Shown piece after piece: positions 1 to 6,603 of a DNA stretch of 9,809 nt; positions within the stretch are counted from its first letter, which is position 1, and the number at the start of each line of letters is the position of its first letter. The notes below the pieces were generated by a model. The model was not told the DNA's origin. It saw nothing but the letters and a program-made list of their open reading frames with translations, and ran no database searches. The DNA is from Natronohydrobacter sp. (GTDB lineage: Bacteria; Pseudomonadota; Alphaproteobacteria; Rhodobacterales; Rhodobacteraceae), in NCBI GenBank assembly GCA_007123015.1, contig SKSL01000153.1:1-9809 (forward strand). Reading direction: 5' to 3'. Made by a program: the position numbers and the translations under genes.

Positions 1-518
1 CACTTCCTTTCTTCCACGACCGCCTCAAGGTCCATCTGCGCGACCAAGGCATCCGCCATGACGTGATCGACGCCTGCCTCGCCATGCCCGGCAATGACGA
101 CCTGACGCTCCTGGTCAAACGCGCCGAAGCCCTCAGTGCCTTCCTGCAAACCACTGACGGTGAAAACCTGCTGCAAGGCTTCAAGCGCGCCAACAACATT
201 CTGACGCAGGCCGAGGCCAAGGACGGGGTGGAATATTCCTTCGGCCCCGACCCCAAACTCGCCGAGACCGAGGAAGAATGCGCGCTTTTCGCAGCCCTCG
301 ATCAGGCCGAAGCCGCCATCGCGCCGGCCCTGCAGGCCGAAGATTTCGGCGCGGCGATGCAGGCGATGGCCAATCTGCGCGCGCCGATTGACGCGTTCTT
401 TGACACAGTGCAGATCAATGCCGAGAACCAGATCCTGCGGCGCAACCGGTTGAACCTGCTGCACCGGATCCGCGCGACCTGTCTGCAAGTCGCCGATCTG
501 ACCCGCGTCGAGGGGTAA
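1..518 (+). CDS. glyS: Glycine--tRNA ligase beta subunit, C-terminal part (5' end outside window)
   Basis: This is the 3' end of the gene for the beta subunit of tetrameric (alpha2beta2) glycyl-tRNA synthetase, which charges tRNA-Gly with glycine in the cytoplasm. The reading frame is open from base 3 and ends at TAA 516-518. It begins with LPFFHDRLKVHLRDQG, a typical GlyS stretch leading into the C-terminal helical anticodon-binding (DALR-like) domain. Further family signatures are VKRAEALSAFL, GENLLQGFKRANNIL, and a closing helix with the VNA-like stretch INAENQILRRNRLNLL. A GTG at 63 is an internal codon, not the start: the family protein is about 690-700 residues, so roughly the last 172 are seen here. 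glyQ would be expected upstream. The stop codon lies at the edge of the REP-like repeats that follow. I am confident of the identity. Confidence 0.95.
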   Translation, partial: LPFFHDRLKVHLRDQGIRHDVIDACLAMPGNDDLTLLVKRAEALSAFLQTTDGENLLQGFKRANNILTQAEAKDGVEYSFGPDPKLAETEEECALFAALDQAEAAIAPALQAEDFGAAMQAMANLRAPIDAFFDTVQINAENQILRRNRLNLLHRIRATCLQVADLTRVEG

Positions 519-523
519 GGGAC

Positions 524-548
524 GGTGCGTGCCAAGCACGCACCCTAC
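524..548 (-). repeat. REP-like palindromic unit 1 (GTAG head on - strand)
   Basis: A perfect 9-bp stem, GGTGCGTGC (524-532) and GCACGCACC (536-544), has a CAA loop and starts 5 bases after the glyS stop. On the minus strand the stem is directly preceded by GTAG (545-548 read as CTAC on +). This head-plus-palindrome layout is the hallmark of bacterial REP elements. A near-identical unit sits at 7952-7976. It may also act as a transcript-end hairpin for glyS, but no T-tract follows. Confidence 0.8.
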
Positions 549-561
549 GCGCGTGGGGTAA

Positions 562-582
562 GGTGCGTGGTTCCCACGCACC
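562..582. repeat. REP-like palindromic unit 2 (sequence variant)
   Basis: A second perfect 9-bp stem, GGTGCGTGG (562-570) and CCACGCACC (574-582), has a TTC loop and lies 17 bases after unit 1. Relative to units 1 and 3 the loop-proximal pair differs on both arms (C/G to G/C), so pairing is preserved. It shares the abutting GGTAA flank (557-561) with unit 3 but has no adjacent CTAC. With unit 1 it forms a two-hairpin composite between glyS and the PPDK-like gene. Confidence 0.75.
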
Positions 583-609
583 GCTCTTTGACCCCGCACC
601 AAGATTTCC

Positions 610-637
610 TTGAGTCTGCGGCGCATCCCCTTATGCT
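610..637 (+). promoter_or_regulatory. Weak candidate sigma70-type promoter for the PPDK-like gene
   Basis: TTGAGT (610-615, 4 of 6 to TTGACA) and TATGCT (632-637, 4 of 6 to TATAAT) are 16 bases apart. Transcription would start about 18 bases ahead of the ATG at 662. No clear operator is seen, and a match this loose is expected by chance fairly often. Confidence 0.25.
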
Positions 638-661
638 GCACTGCAGCCAGAAAGCCCGCCC

Positions 662-3202
662 ATGCCGAAATACCTGACCCTGACGGATTACGCCCAGATC
701 ACCGGTTCTGCGCCGATCAAACGCCAGACCCATGGCTGGCGCGCGAAATGCCTGCAGCGTCTTGTCCGGCTGGACATGCCCGTGCCACTGACCATCGCGC
801 TGTCTTTCGGGGTTGTGCGCGAAATCGCCACGGGCGCACAGATGAACCTGCGCCATCTGCTGGGGCATTTCCCCAAGGGTCAGTTGCTGTCCGTGCGCCC
901 CAGTTCAGAGCATCCGGAATGGGGCGGGCCTGCGGCGATTCTGAATATCGGCATGAATGACGAGAAACACGCCCAGATCAGCGCTACGCATGGCGAACCT
1001 ATCGCCACGGAAATGTATCTGCGCTTCGTGCAATCCTATGCTGCCCATGTCGCCCATCTCGACCCGGATATGTTCGAAGTCACGGAACCCTGCCTGCCGG
1101 CCCTGCAAGCGGCGCTGCGCGATTATGAGATGGAGATGGAAGAACCTTTCCCGCAATCGCCCGCGCAGCAACTTGCCGATGTGTTGCGCTCGATGGCGCG
1201 CGCCTGGGAAGGCACCTCGGCGCGGCTGCTCCGGCAGGCCAAGGGCGCACCTGTCGAGGCGGGTCTGGGGCTTGTCGTGCAGGCCATGGCCGGGGGCTTG
1301 GGCAAGGGGGTCAGCGGGGCCGGTTTGATCCGCTTCATCGATGCCGAGACAGGCAGGCCCAAGGTCGCCGGTCGCTTCAAGACGCAAGGCCAGCATGGAC
1401 TGGACGCGCTGCAAAACGGGCAGGATGTCCTGTATCTGACCCGCGATCCGCGCGGCCCTTCGCTGGAAGAGCATTGCCCGGACGCCTTCGCAGACCTGCT
1501 GCGTCACGGCAGTTACGCGCGCGAGCGGTTGCGCGAGGAGATGGAGATCGAGTTCACGCTCGATGATGGCAAGCTCTGGGTGCTTGATGCCGTGACAGTG
1601 CTGCGCTCGTCGCGGGCCTCGGTCCGGGTGGCGGTTGATTTGGCCAATGACGGGATCATCGAGCGCGACGAGGCCTTGATGCGGATCCCGCCCAAGGCGC
1701 TGAGCGATCTGTTGCACCGTCAGGTCGATCCGAGCGCGCGCGCGAGCGCCTTCGTGCACGGGATCGCGGCCAGTCCGGGCGCAGCGATCGGCCGGGTGGT
1801 GTTCACATCGACGGCCGCGCAGGCCTGCGCTGCGCGCGATGAGCCCTGCATTCTGGTGCGGCGCGAAACCACGCCCGAGGATATTCGCGGCATGCACGCG
1901 GCTCAGGCGGTGCTTACCGAGCGCGGCGGCATGACCAGCCATGCGGCTGTGATCGGGCGGGGCCTAGGTGTGCCCTGTGTGGTGGGGGCCTCGCGCATGC
2001 AGATAGATGAGCGGCGCAAGGTCGCGCGCGCCGGTACGCATGTGCTGCAGGAAGGCGATATGCTGACGGTCGATGGCACCAATGGGGTGGTTCTGATCGG
2101 GGAAGTCAAGCTGTTGGAACCAGCGCTCGATGACCGGTTCGAAGCGCTGATGGACTGGGCCGATGCGCGGCGCGATATCGGGATCCGGGCCAATGCCGAC
2201 ACGCCTGCTGATGCCCGTCTCGCGCGCGAGTTCAAGGCGCAGGGGATCGGGCTGTGCCGCACCGAACATATGTTTTTCGAAGATGACCGGTTGACGCTGA
2301 TGCGCGAGATGATCTTCGCGGATACGCCCGAAGATCGCTCTGATGCGCTGGAACGGCTCTTGCCGATGCAGCGCGCTGATTTCCGTGAGTTGTTCGAGAT
2401 CATGCAGGGCCAGCCAGTCTGTATCCGGCTGTTTGACCCGCCGCTGCATGAATTCCTGCCCCATTCCAAGGAAGGGTTGCGCTTTCTGGCCGATGCGCTC
2501 GGCAAGCCCTTGTCGGAAATCATGCGCCGTGCTGATGCGCTTTCGGAATTCAACCCTATGCTGGGCATGCGCGGGGTGCGTCTGGGGGTCACCATCCCGG
2601 AAATCTACGAGATGCAGGCGCGCGCGATTTTCGAGGCGACAGCAGAATTGGCGGATAGCGGTGCGTCGGTGGTCCCGGAGATCATGATCCCGCTGGTCTC
2701 GGCAATGCGCGAGGTTGAATTGATCAAATCGCGGATTGATGCCATTGCCGCGCAGGTGCGCACGCGGCGCGGCACGGATTTCAGCTACCGGATCGGGGTT
2801 ATGGTCGAAACCCCGCGTGCGGCTCTGCGCGCGGGCGAGATCGCTTTGCATTCGGCCTTCCTGTCCTTCGGGACCAATGACCTGACCCAGATGACCTATG
2901 GCCTGTCGCGCGATGATGCGGGGCGCTTCATGTCGGATTATGTGCAGCAGGGCGTGTTTCCGGAAGACCCGTTTCATGTGCTCGATCTGGATGGTGTGGG
3001 GGAATTGCTTGAACTTGGGGCAGCGCGTGGGCGGCAAACAAGACGTGATTTGACATTGTCGATCTGCGGCGAGCACGGCGGAAATCCGGAATCGATTCGG
3101 TTTTGTCGCAATCTGGGCTTTGACTATGTGTCCTGTTCGCCGTTCCGCGTGCCTGTGGCGCGCCTTGCTGCAGCGCAGCTTGCCATCGTCGAACAGAACT
3201 GA
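662..3202 (+). CDS. PPDK-like PEP-utilising enzyme with degenerate ATP-grasp domain
   Basis: This 846-residue protein has the domain order of pyruvate, phosphate dikinase (PPDK): ATP-grasp-like part (about 1-350), swivelling phosphohistidine domain (about 365-480), and C-terminal PEP/pyruvate TIM barrel (about 500-846). The last two look functional. His427 lies in LTERGGMTSHAAV; the barrel keeps R533 (LCRTEHMFF), R589 (IRLFDPPLHEF), E716 (VMVETPRAA), N739/D740 (FGTNDLTQM) and Cys802 (SICGEHGG), ending in the PPDK-type SCSPFRVPVARLAAAQ. The N-terminal part is altered: no GGKGANLAEM-like loop, SVRSGA reads SVRPSS (R79 kept), YGEF reads AGRF (R238), and MLQTR reads VLDAV (about 307-311). PPDK is usually about 870-900 residues. 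Synthesis of PEP from pyruvate and ATP is therefore uncertain. The ATG at 662 fits the N-terminus but has only a weak ribosome binding site. The nearest family is PPDK rather than PEP synthase or PtsI. Confidence 0.85.
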   Translation: MPKYLTLTDYAQITGSAPIKRQTHGWRAKCLQRLVRLDMPVPLTIALSFGVVREIATGAQMNLRHLLGHFPKGQLLSVRPSSEHPEWGGPAAILNIGMNDEKHAQISATHGEPIATEMYLRFVQSYAAHVAHLDPDMFEVTEPCLPALQAALRDYEMEMEEPFPQSPAQQLADVLRSMARAWEGTSARLLRQAKGAPVEAGLGLVVQAMAGGLGKGVSGAGLIRFIDAETGRPKVAGRFKTQGQHGLDALQNGQDVLYLTRDPRGPSLEEHCPDAFADLLRHGSYARERLREEMEIEFTLDDGKLWVLDAVTVLRSSRASVRVAVDLANDGIIERDEALMRIPPKALSDLLHRQVDPSARASAFVHGIAASPGAAIGRVVFTSTAAQACAARDEPCILVRRETTPEDIRGMHAAQAVLTERGGMTSHAAVIGRGLGVPCVVGASRMQIDERRKVARAGTHVLQEGDMLTVDGTNGVVLIGEVKLLEPALDDRFEALMDWADARRDIGIRANADTPADARLAREFKAQGIGLCRTEHMFFEDDRLTLMREMIFADTPEDRSDALERLLPMQRADFRELFEIMQGQPVCIRLFDPPLHEFLPHSKEGLRFLADALGKPLSEIMRRADALSEFNPMLGMRGVRLGVTIPEIYEMQARAIFEATAELADSGASVVPEIMIPLVSAMREVELIKSRIDAIAAQVRTRRGTDFSYRIGVMVETPRAALRAGEIALHSAFLSFGTNDLTQMTYGLSRDDAGRFMSDYVQQGVFPEDPFHVLDLDGVGELLELGAARGRQTRRDLTLSICGEHGGNPESIRFCRNLGFDYVSCSPFRVPVARLAAAQLAIVEQN

Positions 3203-3203
3203 A

Positions 3204-3222
3204 CCCCCTGTCCAGACGGGGG
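3204..3222 (+). terminator. Weak candidate terminator after the PPDK-like gene
   Basis: CCCCC (3204-3208) can pair with GGGGG (3218-3222), starting two bases after the stop codon. The inner GTC (3210-3212) and GAC (3215-3217) could extend the stem but would leave a tight loop. It is followed by AATTCGGTTT rather than a clean T-tract, so intrinsic termination would be weak. Confidence 0.35.
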
Positions 3223-3279
3223 AATTCGGTTTGTCAGCCGCGTGTTTCTTGATGGAAATACGGGCCAGAGCCCGCTTTC

Positions 3280-3308
3280 TGGACGTTTTGCCGCTTTTAG
3301 AGTATAAC
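3280..3308 (+). promoter_or_regulatory. Candidate sigma70-type promoter for the cell wall hydrolase gene
   Basis: TGGACG (3280-3285, 4 of 6 to TTGACA) and TATAAC (3303-3308, 5 of 6 to TATAAT) are separated by 17 bases. This is a good match by alphaproteobacterial standards. Transcription would begin near 3315, leaving about 60 bases of leader that includes the hairpin at 3344-3367. It supports separate transcription of the hydrolase from the upstream gene. Confidence 0.45.
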
Positions 3309-3343
3309 TGCGATCAAGACACGGGGACTTGAACGCGGGGATA

Positions 3344-3367
3344 CAGGTCACACAGTGTGCAGACCTG
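3344..3367. promoter_or_regulatory. Nested inverted repeat just upstream of the hydrolase start
   Basis: CACAC (3349-3353) and GTGTG (3355-3359) flank a single A and sit inside a wider pair, CAGGTC (3344-3349) and GACCTG (3362-3367). The two arms are offset by three unpaired bases, so the whole is an imperfect dyad. It ends 7 bases before the ATG at 3375. It could be a regulator site on DNA or an RNA hairpin covering the initiation region; the sequence does not decide between them. Confidence 0.4.
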
Positions 3368-3374
3368 AAATTTC

Positions 3375-4475
3375 ATGATGAAGAGAATTGAGGATTTGAC
3401 CGCAAGGGGCCTGTGCAAAATGGCCCTGATTGGCAAGGTGGCTGCCCGGAAGTCGCGCGCATTCGCTGCGCAATACGCCCCGCGTTTGCCCAAAGCCCGT
3501 GTAAGTCTGACCTTTTCGACGATCTGTGCTGCGGCTGTGCTGATTGCCCTGCCCAGTGTCGGCTCGCGGGTGGAAGATGCGACATTGAAGCCCGACATGC
3601 GCGCAAAACTGGTGATGCTTGCCTTGCACCAATCGAATCCGGCCATGCGCAATGAGTTGTCGATCAATGTGGCGTCCGATCCGCCCCATGCCCGCTTCGC
3701 GGCCCTTTCGCCAGATCCGCAAGGTGCATCGCGCGAAGCTTTCGGGGTGATTGTCGAACGACAACCTTTGAAGCATGACATCAAGCCGCCTGCGCAGATC
3801 GCCGCAGAGCCAGAGACGGAGTCCCCCCAGCCAGCCGCTCTTGACAGGTCTCTGCGCCCCTTGCCGCGGCCCGAGTTCGATACTCTTGCGCGGCAGGCAT
3901 CAGTTCCAGCGGAGGCTCTGGACCTTCGCTTGTCGACCCAGGGCGCAGTCAGGGGCGCAGCGGATGTGGGCCATCTGCTGGCACCTTATGTCTCTTTGCA
4001 GCCACAGGCGCGTCCTGCCAACCTGTCGCGCAAGACGGTCCAGTACACGCGGCGCTGGTTACGTAATCAGCCTTTGCGGGAATTGACGGATCAGGAAAAC
4101 TGTCTGGCAGTGGCGATCTATCATGAAGCGCGTGGCGAGAGCATTCGAGGCCAATTTGCAGTCGCCGAGGTGATCTTGAACCGTGTCGCCTCTCGTCAGT
4201 TCCCGAATTCGATCTGTGGGGTTGTCTATCAGGGCGCGCGTGGTCAGAACGGCGGATGTCAGTTCAGCTTTGCCTGCGATGGGCGGTCAGAGGCCATGCC
4301 CAATCGCACAGCCGCACGCAAGGCGCAGCGCATCTCGATGCTGTTGTCGGACGGGGCGTATAGTCGGTTGACGCAAGGTGCGCTGTTCTTCCACACGACG
4401 TCGGTCAACCCGAGCTGGTCGCAGCGTTTCGAACAGACTGCCCAGATCGGAGCGCATCTTTTCTTTCGCGGCTGA
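3375..4475 (+). CDS. SleB-type cell wall hydrolase, N-terminally anchored or exported
   Basis: This 366-residue protein carries a C-terminal SleB-type (Hydrolase_2) domain at about residues 236-366. The family cuts peptidoglycan and is known from the spore cortex-lytic enzyme SleB and from many non-sporing Proteobacteria. Visible signatures are AIYHEARGES with the likely catalytic Glu251, AVAEVILNRV, FPNSICGVVYQG, CQFSFACDG, GALFFHTTSVNPSWS, and the closing IGAHLFFRG. Residues 43-62 are hydrophobic (FSTICAAAVLIALP) after a Lys/Arg-rich stretch, which suggests an inner-membrane anchor or signal peptide placing the enzyme in the periplasm. Residues 70-235 are low-complexity and Pro/Ala-rich, probably a linker. 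The start is uncertain: ATG 3375 and 3378 lack a Shine-Dalgarno, while ATG 3420 follows AAGGGG. All three keep the hydrophobic segment. It probably has its own promoter and is not part of the fol operon. Confidence 0.88.
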   Translation: MMKRIEDLTARGLCKMALIGKVAARKSRAFAAQYAPRLPKARVSLTFSTICAAAVLIALPSVGSRVEDATLKPDMRAKLVMLALHQSNPAMRNELSINVASDPPHARFAALSPDPQGASREAFGVIVERQPLKHDIKPPAQIAAEPETESPQPAALDRSLRPLPRPEFDTLARQASVPAEALDLRLSTQGAVRGAADVGHLLAPYVSLQPQARPANLSRKTVQYTRRWLRNQPLRELTDQENCLAVAIYHEARGESIRGQFAVAEVILNRVASRQFPNSICGVVYQGARGQNGGCQFSFACDGRSEAMPNRTAARKAQRISMLLSDGAYSRLTQGALFFHTTSVNPSWSQRFEQTAQIGAHLFFRG

Positions 4476-4546
4476 ACTTGTGCTTTCTCTTTTGTGGTTT
4501 TTTCCTTGGGCTGGAGCGTGATCGTCGCATTCCGGGCCCTGTGTGA

Positions 4547-4556
4547 CGCAATTGCG
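4547..4556. promoter_or_regulatory. Short perfect palindrome upstream of folB
   Basis: CGCAATTGCG is a perfect 10-base palindrome about 70 bases upstream of the folB start. In the same gap, TTGCCT (4559-4564) and TAATAG (4581-4586), 16 bases apart, are a poor promoter match. The gap after the hydrolase has a T-rich stretch (about 4497-4503) but no hairpin in front of it, so I call no terminator there. A palindrome of this length can occur by chance. Confidence 0.2.
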
Positions 4557-4624
4557 CATTGCCTTGTCATGTCAGGGCAGTAATAGACGCGTGGCCATCA
4601 AGGATCACATGGAAAGACCTGCAC

Positions 4625-5545
4625 ATGAGCTCCGATATCCGCCTCGCCTTCGCGCATCCCGAAGCGCGCGCTGAAGCTTCTGCCACAGCAGAGCCACGCG
4701 ACCGGATCAGCCTGAGTAATCATGTTGTCGAGGTCGAAATAGGGGCGTTTCAGGCCGAGCGCGGTGTCGCGCAGCGTTTGCGGTTCAATGTCGTGGTGGA
4801 AGTGCGCCCCCATCCGGCCCCGCTGGAAGATGATGTGGACCGTATCCTGTCTTATGACCGGATCACCGAAGCAATCGCCGTGGAACTGTCAGCCGAGCGT
4901 CTGAACCTGCTCGAAACACTTGCCGAACGCGTCGCGGAACGGGTGCTGCAAGAGCCGCAGGCAATGCGTGCTTTCGTTCGGATCGAGAAGCTGGACCGGG
5001 GGCCCGGAGCGCTGGGGGTCGAGATTGTCCGCAACCGTGCGGCCCAGCCCTTGCGCGCACTTGATGCGAGCGGCGAAGAACAGGCCGTGCATCCGCTGGT
5101 GGTCTATCTCGACAATGCCATGATTGGCTCTGACAGGCTGCGGCCCTGTCTGGATCGCTTGCAGGCCGAAGGCATACCGGTGATCCTGTGCGTCGGCATG
5201 ACGCCTGAGCCTGTGGCCGAGACCGGCCATCGCGCCACGCAACGCCGGATTGATCTGCTGGCCATCGAGCAGAACGCCTGGCGTCTGGCCGCACTCGATC
5301 CGCGTTGTGTGGTCGTGGCCAGCCGCACTGAAATCGACTGGGCCATGAAGCAGGGCCAGATGATCGTCTGGGCGCCCTCGAAACTGATCCTTGATGCGAC
5401 AGATGGACCCAACGCGCCTGCGCGTGACGGGCTGGCCTTGGCGCTGTGGTTGGCCGAGCATGTGGCAGCTTGCGAATTGCGCCTGCCGGACGGGGCGCAT
5501 GTCCCGCCGGGCAGCCATGTGCCGCAGACGCGGCTTGCCCCCTGA
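4625..5545 (+). CDS. folB: Dihydroneopterin aldolase fused to an aspartokinase-like domain
   Basis: Residues 26-138 are FolB, which splits dihydroneopterin into 6-hydroxymethyl-dihydropterin and glycolaldehyde in folate synthesis. Seen are E45 in the loop equivalent to E. coli YDWEQ, Y77 in LSYDRI, and E97 in LLETLAERVAE. The usual catalytic Lys motif (LSKPGA in E. coli) reads EKLDRGPGA, so K122 may be a shifted equivalent. FolB is normally about 120 residues; this protein has 306. Residues 156-300 resemble, from memory of the family, the aspartokinase-like kinases of COG2054 (MfnE relatives): H202...LLAIEQNAW, a VVASRTEIDWAMKQGQ stretch, VWAPSKL at 248-254, and LALWLAEHVAACELRLPDG near the end. 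The N-terminal KxGGS and GGG motifs are missing, so it is probably not an active kinase. The ATG at 4625 follows GGAAAG; the upstream TTG at 4559 adds an unlikely tail. Confidence 0.85.
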   Translation: MSSDIRLAFAHPEARAEASATAEPRDRISLSNHVVEVEIGAFQAERGVAQRLRFNVVVEVRPHPAPLEDDVDRILSYDRITEAIAVELSAERLNLLETLAERVAERVLQEPQAMRAFVRIEKLDRGPGALGVEIVRNRAAQPLRALDASGEEQAVHPLVVYLDNAMIGSDRLRPCLDRLQAEGIPVILCVGMTPEPVAETGHRATQRRIDLLAIEQNAWRLAALDPRCVVVASRTEIDWAMKQGQMIVWAPSKLILDATDGPNAPARDGLALALWLAEHVAACELRLPDGAHVPPGSHVPQTRLAP

Positions 5546-5583
5546 GGCTTGCAACTCGCCACTTGATTGGTCACAGAGCGTGT

Positions 5584-6603
5584 ATGATCTACCCTCTGCC
5601 GCATCTCTTGCCTGCCTTTCTTGCGACTTCCGATCTGCTGCCGTTGCGCGGCCAGGACGCGCTGCGCGTGAGCGCAATCGAGCCGCTGACGCGCGCCGGG
5701 CCGCAAGGGCTGCGGGCGTTTGATCCCGCTGCCGATGGCGTGTTGACGGCGACACCCGCGCCGCTTTGTGGGATGGACTGGACCCGTCCGCGGATCATGG
5801 GCATCCTGAATGTCACGCCGGATAGTTTTTCAGATGGTGGCCAGTTTGCAGCGCAGGATGCTGCGCGTGTGCATGCGGCTGCTATGGTGGCTGCGGGCGC
5901 GGATATCCTTGATGTCGGGGGCGAGTCGACTCGTCCCGGCGCCGTCGAAGTGCCTGTGGCCGAAGAGATCGCGCGCACAGCGCCCTTGATCCGTGCGTTG
6001 CGTGCCGATGGCGTCACGTTGCCGATTTCAATTGACACGCGCAAGGCCGCAGTGGCGGCTGCGGCCATCAAGGCTGGGGCCGATATCGTGAATGATGTTT
6101 CAGCTTTGACATGGGATCGTGACATGGGCCGCGTCGTGGCAGAAGCGGACGTGCCGATCTGTCTGATGCATGCGCAGGGCACACCGCAGACCATGCAGGT
6201 CAATCCGCAGTATTCTGATGTCAGATTCGACGTTTACGACTGGCTGGCCGACGCTTTGGCACGCGCGCAGCAGGCCGGGATTACGGCCGGGCGCGTGATC
6301 CTTGATCCGGGTATCGGATTCGGCAAGACGCTTGCGCATAATCTCGCTCTTATCCAGCATCTTGGGATGCTGCACGGCCTTGGCTGTGTTATCCTGTTCG
6401 GGGCGTCGCGCAAGCGTTTCATCGGCACGCTCAGCAAGACCGATGAAGCGCAGGCGCGCTTGGCCGGTTCCCTAGCCGTGGCGCTGCAAGCGGCCGGGGC
6501 CGGGGCACAGATTCTGCGCGTGCATGATGTGGAAGAGACAAGGCAGGCGCTGCAAGTATGGCAGGCGCTCCATAACAAGGCAGAAGAGAGGGGGCAGGAA
6601 TGA
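5584..6603 (+). CDS. folP: Dihydropteroate synthase
   Basis: This 339-residue enzyme joins hydroxymethyl-dihydropterin diphosphate to p-aminobenzoate, giving dihydropteroate; it is the sulfonamide target. Family motifs run in order: MGILNVTPDSFSDGG (72-86), ILDVGGESTRPG, PISIDTRKA, IVNDVSAL, LDPGIGFGK with D241 and K248, FGASRKRFIG with S275 to R278, and RVHDV near the end. These cover the pterin and diphosphate pockets and the sulfa-binding loop, and all look intact. About 71 residues precede the first motif, against about 17 in E. coli. I believe this extension is shared by Rhodobacterales homologues. An internal ATG at 5773 would give a conventional length but has no better ribosome binding site. 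The gene starts 38 bases after folB, and its TGA overlaps the glmM start. Confidence 0.95.
   Translation: MIYPLPHLLPAFLATSDLLPLRGQDALRVSAIEPLTRAGPQGLRAFDPAADGVLTATPAPLCGMDWTRPRIMGILNVTPDSFSDGGQFAAQDAARVHAAAMVAAGADILDVGGESTRPGAVEVPVAEEIARTAPLIRALRADGVTLPISIDTRKAAVAAAAIKAGADIVNDVSALTWDRDMGRVVAEADVPICLMHAQGTPQTMQVNPQYSDVRFDVYDWLADALARAQQAGITAGRVILDPGIGFGKTLAHNLALIQHLGMLHGLGCVILFGASRKRFIGTLSKTDEAQARLAGSLAVALQAAGAGAQILRVHDVEETRQALQVWQALHNKAEERGQE

Noticed and set aside
524..582. Reading the tandem hairpins as a CRISPR array or as a plain rho-independent terminator
   Set aside because: There are only two short palindromes with a 17-base gap, no spacer series and no T-tract. Recurrence at 7952 with shared flanks indicates a dispersed repeat.
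610..960. Overlapping + strand frame ahead of and inside the PPDK-like gene
   Set aside because: Composition is Arg/Pro/Ala-rich with no motif, and it overlaps the start of a better supported gene.
905..1942. Long minus-strand open frame (345 codons) opposite the PPDK-like gene, and another at 1964-3076
   Set aside because: They lie wholly antisense to a gene with clear family motifs. Their translations are Arg/His-rich without recognisable domains, as expected for shadow frames in GC-rich coding DNA.
662..3202. Calling the gene a PEP synthase (ppsA) or PTS enzyme I (ptsI)
   Set aside because: The C-terminal SCSPFRVPVARLAAAQ ending, the CGEHGG motif and the ordering of domains fit PPDK. PtsI lacks an ATP-grasp-sized N-terminus of this kind.
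4559..4624. TTG start giving folB 22 extra residues
   Set aside because: ATG 4625 has GGAAAG upstream, and the extra residues show no family similarity.
5446..5583. Upstream GTG-type start for folP overlapping folB by 100 bases
   Set aside because: It would translate the end of folB in another frame. ATG 5584 lies directly after folB and fits the expected operon layout.
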